Made by a program: the position numbers and the translations under genes
Shown: in pieces, positions 1 to 13,000 of the stretch
Position numbering within the stretch: the first letter of the stretch is position 1
Layout of the letters: every line of letters starts with the position of its first letter
Source of the DNA: Akebia trifoliata
Taxonomy: Eukaryota; Streptophyta; Magnoliopsida; Ranunculales; Lardizabalaceae
Assembly (NCBI GenBank): GCA_017979445.1
Contig: CM030714.1
Location: 11,267,569 to 11,331,568, forward strand
Direction of reading: 5' to 3'
DNA length: 64,000 nucleotides
The notes under the pieces: generated by a model
Database searches by the model: none
The model's input: only the letters and a program-made list of their open reading frames with translations
Told to the model about the DNA's origin: nothing

Positions 1-812
1 AAGCCTGATGAGAGAGGCAAGTGAAGGAGCCAGGTGAGAGAGAAGTGGTGAGATCCTCCAAGCCCCTTTCTTCATTGTTACCTTCCTTTATTTATAATCC
101 GCTCTCTTGCCCTGAAGAGGGAGTTAGCTATTGCCATTTGTCCTTCCCCATTTCGTATCCATGTTCCCAAACACTCCATTGCAAATCTTCTACTACAAAC
201 ATCATTCCACGTGGCATGCTTGTCAGGACCTTGTCGGAACGGCTATGGTTGACATTTTGTAGAGGGAACTAGGTAGTAAGGCCTTTGGCGCTTCTTGAGC
301 ATGACTCATTATGTTGGTGCCGAGTGGAGGCTTCGACGCTTATGCCATCTTGTCCATCCTTCATTCGTCATGTCTCTAACATGGCTGTCAACTCATTGCC
401 TAGTTATTAGGCTCATAACCCATCATCTACACTAATCAACTTAGAATACATTAAAATGAGATGATAGAGATATCTAACTAATATATGATAGTTGATTTTT
501 ATTTTTATTTTTTAATAGTGATTATTGTTATCATGTGCAATTTACATGTACTTTTCTAGAAGAAATTTATGGGTTTTATTATTTTTATAAGTTATATTAA
601 TATTTTTTCAATAAAGAATATTTTGATCAAAGTTTACTATTGATCGGAATATTTCTTGTGGTGTGAGGTTTCAAAACCCTTGTTGGAAGTACTTACAAAT
701 TCATTGGTGGCTAGGCTTTTAAGTTTTCTCTATGATCGTATAGCTCAGGATTATGGGGCATCTTTTATGTATTGATCCCTTCTCCTAGTGGGCCTCAGCG
801 TCCTTGACCTTT
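1..812. other. No gene recognised; repeat-like DNA
   Basis: No ORF here resembles a known protein. An 83-codon open frame at 21-272 shows no recognisable domain and lies in moderately GC-rich DNA that reads like the body or LTR of an old retroelement. From about 430 the sequence is AT-rich spacer. It probably lies in a far-upstream intron or the 5' flank of the GMI1-like gene. Confidence 0.4.
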
Positions 813-886
813 AGGGAGGGCATTTTTTTTATTTTTATTTTTATTTATTTATTTATTTTTTTTGAGAAGTAAAGGGAGGGCATTTT
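813..886 (-). mobile_element. Poly(A)-only retroposition scar with 14-bp target duplication
   Basis: AGGGAGGGCATTTT occurs at 813-826 and again at 873-886. Between the copies is a 46-bp T-rich run ending in GAGAAGTAA. On the minus strand this is a few bases of 3' end followed by an A-rich tail, flanked by a perfect target-site duplication. That is the footprint of target-primed reverse transcription by a LINE whose copy was truncated almost to the tail. A similar scar lies at 43363-43415. Confidence 0.7.
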
Positions 887-999
887 GTTGTATCTCATTT
901 GGTTTTGGATTGTAATTTACACTTAGCAAAGAAATTGTTTTGCTCAAATGGTCACTTCATGATATGAGGGAATTGGGGAATAAACAAACAAGGAAAAAA

Positions 1000-1400
1000 A
1001 AACAAACTGAACAAGGCAGCAAAAACAAAAGCTCCTAAAATCAATGATCACACAAAGAGCTCTAGTTCACTAAAAGATCTTCGAAAAATACTCCTTTGAA
1101 CTCTTCAAATCTTTTTCTTCGAAAAATCAATAGACCCAGAATGGACAAGATAGTCTCGTGCAAAGAGTGCTCATTTCCTTTAAATATGTTGTTGTTCCAC
1201 TCCAACCAGATGTCCCAACAAATGACAAAAGGGGTTAGAGACCATAAGATGCGTTTTTTTGAAGGGTTCTTTTTAGATACCAACAATGAAAGAGATTAAG
1301 GAGCGAAGAAGGGAAGCACCAGGAGTCTTCAAACAAGGAAAGAAAATCTGGCCACCTCGACTACTTTTAATACAAATTGCTTTTAACGATAAAAAAGGGA
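1000..1400 (-). mobile_element. LINE (L1-type) 3'-end remnant
   Basis: A 74-codon minus-strand frame (1286-1062) contains WDIWLEWNNNIFKG and ends EEFKGVFFEDLLVN. This is the tail usually found at the C terminus of plant L1-type LINE ORF2, after the RT zinc-binding domain. The same ending recurs at 18.8-19.1 kb, 40.7-40.9 kb and 53.3-53.4 kb. No target duplication was found, so the limits are approximate. Confidence 0.6.
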
Positions 1401-1439
1401 GAAACCATTGATGTTCCTTTGTTGGAGGAAACTAATGAA

Positions 1440-2335
1440 AGGAGAACTAAGAAACAAAGTGTGGTTGCGATTATTTTGGTTCAAATAGTTGTGTTGCATG
1501 ATGACTTAGATTGGTTTCACTTTGAAGAACCTATAACTCTATATTGTGGTAATTAGGCAGCAATTCATATTTCAAGTAACCCTGTGTTTATTTAGAGAAC
1601 CAAGCAACTAAAAGTTGACTTTGATAAATCTGGGGGTCCAACTCAAAACCAATTGGCAATGAGTGGAGATGCCCAAGAGCTTATAATGAAGAGACAAGGC
1701 AATCGGTGTCCGATGTGGGACTAAACTCAACACGCCCCCGCACGTGGAGATATGAACTGGGTGACGTGGAGGAAAGAATGGGCCGCTCTAATACCATGAT
1801 AAATCTGGGGGTCCAACTCAAAACCAATTGGCTATGAGTGGAGAAGCCTAGGAGCTTATAAGGAAGACACAAGGCAATTTGTGTCTGATGTGGGACTAAA
1901 CTCAATAGACTTGCCACACATTAGGGAGAAAATTATAGATAAAGAGTCCATGCATGACATTGGGAAATCAACTAGCGGACATCTTCACAAAAGCTCCCAA
2001 TCATTCGTAGTTACAAATTATTTTGTTCATGTTGGGCATTCGTGATATCATTGCTTGAGCTCGAGGGGGAAGTGTTAATATGTTTATATTGGTGCCATTA
2101 AACTAGTTAACCATGTGTAAATAGGTGCATTTGGGGGGTTTACACATTAGTTATAAGAAGTAAGGGTATAAAGTTCATTTTTGGTTTTCTATCGCTTATA
2201 GATTACACTTTCGTAATATTAATGAAGTCCTCAATATAAGAGATCATAGGACCAGGTGTATCATTGCGAACACATGCACTCTTCTCTCACTTGTTCCTAT
2301 GTCTTCTTCCTTCTTGTCTCTAACAAAACCCTACA
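1440..2335 (+). mobile_element. 3' fragment of a Copia element: RNase H end plus 3' LTR
   Basis: The frame around 1500-1620 reads as the end of a Copia RNase H (NxAAIHISSNPVF...RTKQLKVDF), with stops. After an interrupting TRIM it continues as REKIIDKE at about 1920. A purine tract (GAGCTCGAGGGGGAAG) ends at 2072 and is followed by TGTTAATATG, the start of a probable 3' LTR. That LTR appears to end in CCCTACA at about 2335 (263 bp). The 5' part is not in the window. Confidence 0.65.
1622..1907 (-). mobile_element. Complete 286-bp TRIM-type LTR element with GACTT target duplication
   Basis: Two direct repeats of 111 bp (1622-1732 and 1797-1907) flank an internal region of only 64 bp. Next to the second repeat, 1785-1796 is the reverse complement of a primer-binding site (TGGTATTAGAGC, initiator Met tRNA type), which sets the orientation as minus. 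GACTT at 1617-1621 and 1908-1912 is the 5-bp target duplication, inside the Copia RNase H. There is no coding capacity, so mobilisation must have been in trans. The repeats match those of the array at 13930-14473. Confidence 0.85.
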
Positions 2336-2582
2336 AACAACTATTTTATTGAGGCCTATTTATTTCTCTTGGGTATTGTATCATCGAATCTTGTTTGTAG
2401 GATTCGAGAATGCTTCCCCTTCCTAATGAAGGGTTATGGGAAAAATGAATCATCTTTATGATTTTTTTTTTTTTTTTAAATTTGTGAGATTGTGAAGCAG
2501 TGTGTTGATATAGAGCTTTTTTTGAGTGATTATGTTTCTGTTCAATTTAAATTTTTATTATTGAATGCATTGTCATCTGCAG

Positions 2583-5500
2583 ACTGATTTAGCGCATCAT
2601 CATCCATATACCATTGCATTGAAGAACTTTGGCAATAAGCCTCTTGAGAAAGACAAGGGTAATGTTTCTTACTTATTGCATGCTAGTGAAGTCCTTCAAA
2701 ATATATCCATTTAGACACCATATTTTGTACTTGTAGATATCAATGTTGAAATACATAGAGGGAAAAAGTCATTGAGTCATTCTCAACTGGAAAAGGAGTA
2801 TGAGGACTGGATCTTTCAGATGCACGATGGATATGATGAGGAAGTTGTCTGTGGTGAAGATCCACCTGTTCTTGTTATCAGCCCACACAACAAAAAGGGG
2901 CTTGGTATTTCTTCTGATGGTAAGTATGGAGGGCATTTTTTGTTACTTAATCATCTCAAATTTAAAAAATGTCAATTTCTTGCTCTTTTCCAAGTTTCTA
3001 TAAATTTTTTTTTCCTGTTGAGAAGTTTATATTGCTTGTGTAAGAGGTCATTCGTTATTGTGATGCTTCTATTTGTTTTGTAGTTCTAAGAGTGCATAAG
3101 GTTATAAGGAGGAAAGGGGTATCTTGGGAATCTGGTCAGAATATCAAAGTTCTTAAAGGAGCACCTGGGTGCCATAAAAATAATCTCTATGCGACACTGG
3201 AGTACATCTTGCTTGAAGGATTTCAAGGGGATGTCGGTGGTAAGCAATCCAAAATTTTTGTATGTGTACTGTACTTGCAGTCATTTCTGTTATATTGGGC
3301 TCGTATTGTTTTGATCTTGAACTCCATTCATTAATCAGTGGGCTTAGTACCGTGAGTAACAAAACAGAAGTGTTAGATAATTTAAAAATCTTACCCGTTC
3401 CTCAAGGGAAAAAAATAAATTAGTGTGGTAGTCTTACCGCTTCACATTAAATTCACTGATAATGTAAGCCTTTATCTATCAAAGAAATGTGCATGGTAGG
3501 GTAGATGTCTTACCTTTCTGGAGAGAGAGAGAGAGAAAAATGATAATGTAAAAGTATTATCTTTCTGTGCTTAGTGTGCATTAAGATTGTATTGCATGTG
3601 TATCATATACATGTTTATCAATGTTATCTTTGAAGATCTTGGATTAATAGATGCTTACTTCTAGGAGCATCTAGGTGTCTCCAAGAGTCCTTTTTTTAAC
3701 CGAGAGATTCTATTGCCACACCAACTTTTGCTTATGCCACTCCAATTCATATGTAAATCACCAAAGAATTACGCACATCTTGGGGTGGCGTAAGCAAAAG
3801 TTGGTGTGGCAATAGAAGTTCTTTCTCTCTCTCTCTCTTGCATACTTTTTCTTCTTCTCAAGGATGAATTGAAGCCTAACAAACATTCTAGTAACGGTCA
3901 GTTCTTTGATTGCATCATTTTAATCCATTCTACTGTTTTCTCAATTTCAATAGGTGAGGCTCGTCTTATATGCAGGTACATTGTTTCCAACACATGCTTT
4001 ATCAGAATTCTTCATTCACTATTTATACTGCATATTTAAAAAATTCCAGTCATGATTTAAATGTCTGTTGTTTTTGCAAAGGCCACTGGATGTATTGGCA
4101 GAGAAAGGCTGCTTGCTTAAAGTGGATACCATGAATGCTAGCTTAGACATTCAAGACTCTTTATCCTTTCCGATCAGTGTCATCGATTCTGGGAAGGTTA
4201 TGCATGTACTTTTTTCCATTTCCCCAAAACACTGTAGATGTATGTTCTATTGTATGACCTAAACTCTGAATCATTCACATCAGTGTCAAGCAATGGGATG
4301 TGCTGAGTGGGAGTGCCAGCTTGAGAAGCTTCGTCAAAAAGCTCCTTCCAGAATTGATATACTGAATGCTCAACAGTGTCGGCAGTTGGATATTAATGGG
4401 GTAAGTTTTCTCTATTGGACTCACTTTATTGGTGTCCAATTGCAACGACTTCTCAAATTCCTCAATATTTGTCTTTTTCCCTCCAATTTTTTTTTGTTGC
4501 TTTGATCTATATGTTTTGTTGAATGTGCCACCTCACTGAGGTGCTAAAGTCTGTGTGGTAATACAGCAGACCTGGGATCAGAATTCGCCTTCACACAAAC
4601 CTATCCAAAAAAATGAAAAAATAAATAAAAAATCTGTCCTATTATATTGCACCATTTCTACTATATTTCATCTGTATTTTGGGTTTCTGTTTCAGGTGTT
4701 ACCTTTCGATGTACCAGTTTCCACTGGACATGTTACTCCTAAGGAAATTGTTGCAGTGATTAGGCCGGTTTCTTTTAATTCTTCTAGTGCCTCTAAAATT
4801 CTTGACCAAAGGTATATAATCAAGGATGATCTGGAGATGGTGATGGAAATTACATACAGTGCTGAAGATGGAAGTCAACAAGAAAGGAAACATATTTATG
4901 GACAACGAATTAGACCTTCATCTCGTAAAGGTTTTAATGGTTTATATGTATTTTCAGTGGGATCCAAAGTCTCAGGGCTTTTTGATAGAGCTGGTATTTA
5001 TACATTTTTATTTTCCATCGTAAGTAATTTGTGGCACCTTTTGATGATGTTTGTTTGAATTCGTGTTATTTGGTGATAAGTTCCACATTTGTTCCAAATT
5101 ATATATCATGCTGCTGCTTTATTTGTCTTCATTAGGTCCTCAAAGATTCAAGTTCTAGGAAGTGTGAAAAAAGAGTAATTGTCAAACCGGTCACCAGGCT
5201 TGGTAAGTGGGTGAACTTTTAAGTTATGAACAGAGGCCATTAATTTTTGAAATATCATGTTTTTGTTTCTCAGTTGAATTCTGGTTTTTTACTTTTTATC
5301 AGTTGCCTCTGGACCTTTACATCATGTCAAGGCCCTGTATCCGAGATTGGAGAAAGAGTTACATCCTGGTGATGTGATTGAGGATCTCCTATTAGAGGTA
5401 GTCCATTGCCTGTGTACTTGAGAGTTACGATTTCATTGTCTCAGCTTATAGTGTGTTTCTCTAGACAGGCAAATGCATTGATCAGATTAGAGTTCTATTG

Positions 5501-8500
5501 CGTTCCTCTAGAAGCTATGTGCATACTGCCATGTTTTTTGGAGGATCATTAATTGTTATATACATATAAGATGGAGGAAGCTTGCTAGATGATCTAACCC
5601 TACAATAAAATGTCCATGCATTGGAGTTCATCCTCACAAATTCAATCCATTCTGATTCGACTTGACTTTGAAAAATATGAACTGCTCATCTAAACGTTTA
5701 TTTAAGCCAGCTTTTTATATAGATGGTGATGTTAGAATGATTTTTGGTGACAATGATCTTTAAGATGTCTGGACTCATTTGAATCATTAATTTATCCAGG
5801 TTTTTTTTATATATATTATGGAGTTAGGTAATGTTATTAAAGCGCTCTTGATTAACCCTACAAAAAATCCCTACCGAAAATACCCTCAAATTCTTATTAT
5901 TTCCAAGGTTTTTGAAGTGCGTCTTAACTAGGGCTGGCAACAGATCGTTTCGGTAAAGGATCAGTATCGAACCGCTACCGACTTGAAATTCCTACAATAT
6001 TATCCAGATCCGACCGGATCAATAAATCCTTTAACTGAATCCGATTCGATCCTTTAAAGACTCCGTCCAGTCCAAAACCAATCCGATCTGATCCAAATTA
6101 TATATTAAAATAAAAAAGGTTTGGGATGGAAGGAGAGTGATGGGAAAAAAAATCACAGGTGTTCTTTAAGTGTGGGGTGGGAAGAATCTCCATGGTAGAG
6201 TGAAGATGCCCAGCAATTGCACAAATGAGGCACCATTATTACGCAAATAGAGAGAGAGGGACTCAAACAACATGATAGAAGAAGGGCGAGGCATGCCTAA
6301 TGGGATTCTACTGGCAATAGTGGTAGGTTTAGTGGTGATTGTGCCATTGTCACTAGGAGATCAACGAGAAACCAGCACAGAAGTTTGGAGCATGTGTATG
6401 TGGGTGTGTGCATGCGCGCGCGCGCGTGTGTGTGTGTGAGAGAGAGAGAGATAGAGAGAGTTTGGAGCATGTCGTGGTGGCCAAGAGAGCAAAGAGCACT
6501 CATCTTTTTCAATTATTAACGTTTTCCTTGACCCTTCTAACCAAAATGATTTATTCTCATCCATTTTCAACCTGAAAAACCAGTCTCATCAAGTGCAGTT
6601 GTGGAAGGCGATGGGTTTCACAAGTGGTGGGAGAAGATCAGTCTTGAGGGTAGAAATTGTTTTGGTTTTTTATTTATTTTTACTTTTATCAAAGTAGGTG
6701 ATGCGTCGAAGGTCAAAATAGATTTTTCTATTAAAAATAAATATAATCGGATCGGATTGGGATTAATCCGAATCCTATCTGAAATTTAATTCGTTTGATT
6801 AATCCGAGTCCGATCCGAAATTTAATTTGTTTTTAACATCTTGGTATGAAAATTTAAAATCTTGATCCGAACCCTATTTTTTCGGAACAGATATCGGATA
6901 AAAGTCGGATCATTGCCAACCCTAATCTTAACATATGCCCTTAGGGAACACTTTAGCAAAACCCATGTTATTATATTGGCGACACTGATCATGATGTAGA
7001 GAATCACTAATTGAATTTTCCTACATATTATCTGTTAGATATATCGGTATTTTATAGATGTGCCATAAGGGCATATGTGTAATTTCATGTGTTTTCTAAT
7101 TTTATATATATATACCACGGTTCATTGTAAGAGAGTCAAGTTTGACTTATCCCATTTTCTCCATTCTTTTCTTCTCTAAACCCTAATCTGATCTTCTACA
7201 TGGTATTAGAGCTTCTCTAGTGATCAGATTTGGGTTCTCTTCTTTTCTTTTGCATTTTTTTTTCTTTGCTCTTAGTATAAACCAGATTTTTCTGATATGA
7301 TTTGTACCTATTATTTTCATGGTGGTTAAAATCCTATGTTTGGAGAATTTTTTCTGTGGTTGGAAAATATCCCTAACGTGATAATAGATCAAAGGTTTTT
7401 CGTTAGTTATTAGTGGTTGGTTGTGGTGATTAGGTTTCAGATTGTGTTTTTGACCTTCAAGGTACCTTGCGACATCATCTTGAGAGGTATTAGAGATCTG
7501 TGATTTTATCTGGAAAGGGTTTTAGAGCCTTGCGATTTTATTTGAAGAAGTTTTAGAAATCTGCGACTTTACTGGGATAGATTTCTCTTTGTTTTTTGGT
7601 GGTTTTCGCATTTCTTGGCTATAAGGAATTTGTGTTGAGTAGATTTTTCGATAGTAGAATATCGTTCACGAAAATGTCTGAAAATAGTAGAAGTTTTGCA
7701 TGGCATCAGGTATTGAGGTTTGTCAAGGGATCAGATTATAGGTCAGACAAAGGATTTGGATTATGACCCAATCCATCAAGAACCTAATTTGATCTTATGT
7801 ATTAGTTTCGGACCAACCATCTTTCGATCTTACATGATAATATATAGATGATATATATTTATATTTAATTTATTGACTGTAAATCCGTTCCGAATCGACT
7901 GATTTAATTATGACCGAGTAGAGGTATTTGTACATTAGTATTAGTAGGACATTGACATAAAACTCTCAAGTTAGTCAAAAGTCAACAGTGAATTAGATTC
8001 CTTGTTGATGTTGAATTCTTCTTCTTCTTTCTATATTTATATTTTTTTGCTAATGGAACTTAAAGGCTAAGTTCCTTTAATTTCTCAAGTTCTCTTTCAT
8101 TTGTAAAATTCGTTTAATTTTATCTCACTCTCAGAATAAGGATTCTTCTTCACCTTGAATCAATAATAATAATAATAGCTTTTTCGACGGCAATCTTTTC
8201 TAAGTTCGTCCGTACAATCAGATCCAAATACAATCTCTCTTCTTAGGATTTTATAATGTGTTATGTAATCTAGGTTTTGTTGTTAAGCTTAGTTATATTA
8301 GTGGGTTTGTTTATTTTTGAGTGATAGATTCAATCCATGAAACCTATTTCAGAGCAAGAGATGTTTTTTTTGTAAGACTACAATTGTTAAGTCTCTTAGC
8401 AACATAGAATCATGGACAATTTATGTTCTAGATGGAATAATTTTTTACCAAATGGTTCTGCTTCCAGTTCGACCAAACCAAATGGTTTTGTTGCAACTTC

Positions 8501-8922
8501 TAGATTTGAATCTTCTTCGGTTCACCTTCCCAGACCCTTTAACCAGATTTGTCAAAGTGGTAATGGGTTTTAATTCAATGAGAGAAAGTAATGGTAAAAA
8601 TCGATGAAAAAACAAGAAAAATTAAGCGAAATAGGTTCCATGGATTGAATTTATCACCCAAGTATAAACAAACCTATTAATATAACTAAGTTTAATGACC
8701 AAACCCAGGTTACAAAACATATTATAAAATCCTAGGAAGAGAGATTGTATTTGGGTCTAATTGTGCAGATTTACTTAGAAAAGATTGAAGTCGAAAAAGT
8801 TACTATTGCTATTATTGATTGAAGTTGAAGAAGAATCCTTATCTGAGAGTGAGATAAAATTAAACGAATTTTGCGAATGGAAGAGAACTTGAGAAATTAA
8901 AAGAACTTAGCCTTCAAGTTTC

Positions 8923-8956
<34 letters not shown>

Positions 8957-9315
8957 AAATGTTCAGCAACAAACATTTTGGCAAAACATTTTTCAAAACA
9001 TGGGTTAGAGGTTTTGGAATGGGCTGATTTTTGGTGAGGATGATCTCTACGGTGAGGAGATCATCATCACCAAAAATCAACCCATTCCAAAACTTCTAAC
9101 CCCATAAAAAATGGTTTACAAAAAATGGACGGTCCACGATTTTTCAACTTGTAAACTGGGGCTAGAAGTTTTGGAATGGGCTGATTTTTGGTGAGGATGA
9201 TCTCCTCACCGTAGAGATCATCCTCACCAAAAATCAGCCCATTCCAAAACCTCTAACCCATGTTTTGAAAAATGTTTTACCAAAATGTTTGTCAAAATGT
9301 TTGTTGCTGAACGGG

Positions 9316-9366
<51 letters not shown>

Positions 9367-9783
9367 GACGGTTCAGCAGCCCTAAAGTTTGCCAAGTTTG
9401 GTGCCAAACATTTTCAAAATATGGGTTCGAAGCTTTAGAATGAGCTAATTTTTTGTGAGGATGATCTCTATGATGAGGAGGTCATCCTCACCAAAAATCA
9501 GCCTATTCCAAAACTTCTAACCCCATCAAAAGTGATTTACAAAAAATGGACGGTCCACGATTCTTCAACTTGTAAACTAGGGTTAGAAGTTTCAAAATGA
9601 ACTGATTTTTGGTGAGGATGATCTCTTCACCGTAGAGATCATCCTCACAAAAATTCAGCCTATTCCAAAACTTCTAACCCCATCAAAAGTGATTTACAAA
9701 AAATGTTTGGCACCAAACTTGGCAAACTTTAGGGCTGCCGAACCGCTCCCATATATATATATATATATATATATATAGATATA

Positions 9784-9856
<73 letters not shown>

Positions 9857-10016
9857 TTGGACATCAATAAGGAATCTCACTCACTGTTGGTTTTTGATTG
9901 ACTTAAAAGTTTTATGTCAGTGTCCTACTAATACTAATGTACAAGTACCCCTACTTGGTCATAATTAAATCGGTCGATTTGGAACAAGTTGACAGTTAAT
10001 AAATAAAATATAAATG

Positions 10017-10070
<54 letters not shown>

Positions 10071-13000
10071 CGAGTAGGATCGAAAGGTGGTTGGTTCATA
10101 ATCAATGCAGAAGATCAAATCAGGTTCTTGATGGATTGGGTCATAATCCAAATCCTTTGTTCGATCTATAGTCTGATCCATTGACAAATATCAATACCTC
10201 ATGTCATGAAAATTGTAAAAGAAAATTAATCTTATGGGGGAAGTGCTGAAAATTGTAGAGCAATTTTATTGACTCTTGGCAATCAATTGTTTCATCATGG
10301 AGTAGAAGACTATTTTGGGTTTATCTATTGATTTGGTTGGGACTCAAATGACTTCTAATCGCTTAAATAGAAGTTACTACATACATTGGTCGAAGGCCGT
10401 GGAGATATTTTTGAAGGTCAAGAGTAAGAAATCACATCTAACCATAGTGAAGTTTGATTTCCTTGATGACAAATCCATTGAGGTATGGGAACAGGAAGAT
10501 GCTCAGGTTGTTATTTGGTTGTGGAACAGTATGAAGCCACAAATTAGTGTTGAATTTAGGTTTTTCGTTACTACGAAGGAGATTTGGGAACAAGTGAGGC
10601 ACATGTATTCGGGATTCAACAATAAAATCCGGATTTATGAGATCACTCAGTAATATTTCTCTTTACAATAAGATGATAAAACTCTGGATTAGACCTTCGT
10701 TCCATTGATGAATACGCGTAAAGAACTGAATCAATATCAACTTATTTCTAGTGATATCTTTCAAATACAGAAGCAAAGAGTGGATATGGATGTTATTCGT
10801 CTTCTTTCATCTCTCCGATTAGAGTATGATGCAGTCAAATCTCAGATTTTGGGAAGTTCTTGTTTTCCTTCCTTGACAGATGTTTTCTTCAAGCTAAAGA
10901 GAGTCACTCTATCAGATAGCGGCCAACTTACAAGTGATTGTTCTGTTTTAGTTGCTCTTGGAGATCGTGGTGGTTGTGGTCACAAAGATAGTCGTGGGGG
11001 ATGTGGTGGTGGTCGTGGAGGTAGAGGTGGTATTAAAAATTCAGGGTGAGGTCGTGGAACCCGAAAGTGGACCCATTGTGGTAAGATGAGCACACTATTG
11101 ACTTTTGTTGGGATTTTCATAAGGAGACCAGTTGTCCCTCAAGCATCATTATTTTCAGCTTAGGATGTTTTGCAGTCTACTATTTCATCTGATTAGAGTA
11201 TTAAGAAGGAATCCATTGTTCTTTCTCGGGAGGAGTATGATAAACTAGTCTCCAACTCATCAACTACTACTACTTTAGCCCAGACAAATAAGGTATCCAC
11301 CTGTTTATTATCATCTACGAGTCCCTGGATCATTGATTATGGTCCATCAGATCATATGATAGGTAATTCTCACCTATTATCATCATCTCTTTCTCCATCT
11401 TCTTGTCAAAATGTTAAATTAGTTGGTGGGTCATTTTTAAAAGTTGTTGGGTTAGAAACTTCACAAACTAATCCTAGTCCTTTGTCTTCAGTATTGTATG
11501 TTCCTAAATTTTCATCCAGTCTTTTATCTGTGAGTTAACTTGCAAAGAAATTGGATTGTTCAGTGACATTTTTGTCTTCTCACTGTGTGTTTTAGGATCT
11601 AAAGATGAAGAAGATGATTGGTGGTGGGCGTGAAGTAGATGGTTTGTATCTGGTGCTCCAGTGTCCCAACATCTCTTCATTCATCTTCTATCACCTTTCA
11701 ATGGCATTGTCGGCTTGGTCATCCTTCTCATGTTTTATATAGTCTAGTTCTTGCTTTAAATAAAGACTTCACACTTAATTGTGAAGTGTGCCAGTTTAGC
11801 AAAGACCATTGAGTTTTTTCCACTTAGTGTGAGTCGTAGAGAGTCCAATCATTTTCGTTTAGTGTAGTCTGATGTATGAGGTCCTCCGCCCATTACTTCT
11901 TATTTGTGTTTTAAATATTTTGTTATTTTTGTGGATGACTATTCAAGAACGACCTGGTTATTTTTAATGAAAAATCGCTCTGAGTTTAATATATTTCGAC
12001 AGTTTCATATGGAAATTTGAATTCAATTTGGTACTTTATGCATTTTACGTTCTGATAATGCAAAATAATTTTTTCTTGATTGTTATACTAATTTGCAATC
12101 TCACGGTATCATTCACCAATCATCTTGTGTTCATACTCCTCAACAAAATGGGGTAGTTGAAAGTAAAAAATCGCCACCTTCTTGAGGTTGCACGTGCCTT
12201 AATGTTTCAGGTGAAGGTTCCCAAATATTATTGGAGTGAGGTTGTGTTTACTATTTGTCATCTCATCAACCATATATGCATACTGTTGTCCTTGATGGTA
12301 CTTTTTCACATCAAATCTTATTTTTTGATCGTCCTATATTTCATCTTCCTTGTGTTTTTGGGTGTGTGTGTTTTAGTCATCATTTGTTTCCTAGTCGTGA
12401 CAAGTTAGGTCCCAAGAGTTTGAAATGTGTGTTTTTTGGGTACTCTCGTACCCAAAAAGGTTACTGGTGTTATAGTCCTACATTATGCTAACACTTTGTT
12501 TGTGCTAATGTTACATTTTTCGAGTCTACACCATATTTTTCTACTGAGTCATCTGTTGATGCTACATTAAACAATATTCCTTTACCTGTTCCTGTTCCTA
12601 TTTCTAAGCCCGGCCCTACTCCACAACTTCGTGTTTATCATAGGAAGACCATTACTGCATTGCCAACACCAACTTCTTTGCTGTTTAAAGATTCATCTCC
12701 ACCTCTTGTACCAGTACCCCATCCGTTCAGGTAATGGATGTTGCTTCATCTTTTAGTGAATTGCCTATCTCTATTCGCAAAGGTACCTGTTCTTGTGTTA
12801 CTGGACATCCTATCTCTAATTTTGTTTTTTATATTTCGTTATCTTCTTCAATGTCTTCTTTTATTTCCACAGTCTCTTTTGTTTCTATCCTTAATAATCC
12901 CCAAGATGCCTTATCTTACTCGGGGTGGAGGACATCTATGGTTAATGAGATGGATGCTCTACATCATAATGATACTTGGTTTCTGATTTTTTTTTTCTCC

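Larger units (their letters stand above)
8925..10068. repeat. (TA)n and (GA)n microsatellite tracts
   Basis: TA tracts lie at about 8925-8954, 9321-9363, 9752-9813 and 10019-10068, and a GA tract at about 9814-9851. They separate the MITE copies and break the right arm of the fold-back element. Confidence 0.85.
7709..10198. mobile_element. Long fold-back (inverted-repeat) element inside Copia-1
   Basis: The left arm, about 7709-8353, is mirrored by 8622-8925 plus 9850-10198; the break is a block of MITEs and TA repeats. Examples: GGATTTGGATTATGACCCAA near 7750 against TTGGGTCATAATCCAAATCC near 10137, and GAGTGAGATAAAATTAAACG near 8850 against its reverse complement near 8115. Each arm is about 645 bp and the spacer about 270 bp. 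No transposase frame is visible. It interrupts the start of Copia-1 gag (an ATG at 7675). It could be a fold-back or MULE-like element with long terminal repeats; the target duplication is unclear. Confidence 0.75.

Noticed and set aside
21..272. 83-codon open frame at the left edge
   Set aside because: No domain, no splice context and repeat-like surroundings; kept only as unassigned sequence.
2401..2430. Possible extra GMI1-like exon (TTTGTAG followed by a short open stretch)
   Set aside because: Only about 28 bp, weak donor and no recognisable family residues; not enough to add it to the gene model.
9683..10187. Open frames with long IYIYIY stretches
   Set aside because: They are translations of TA microsatellites.
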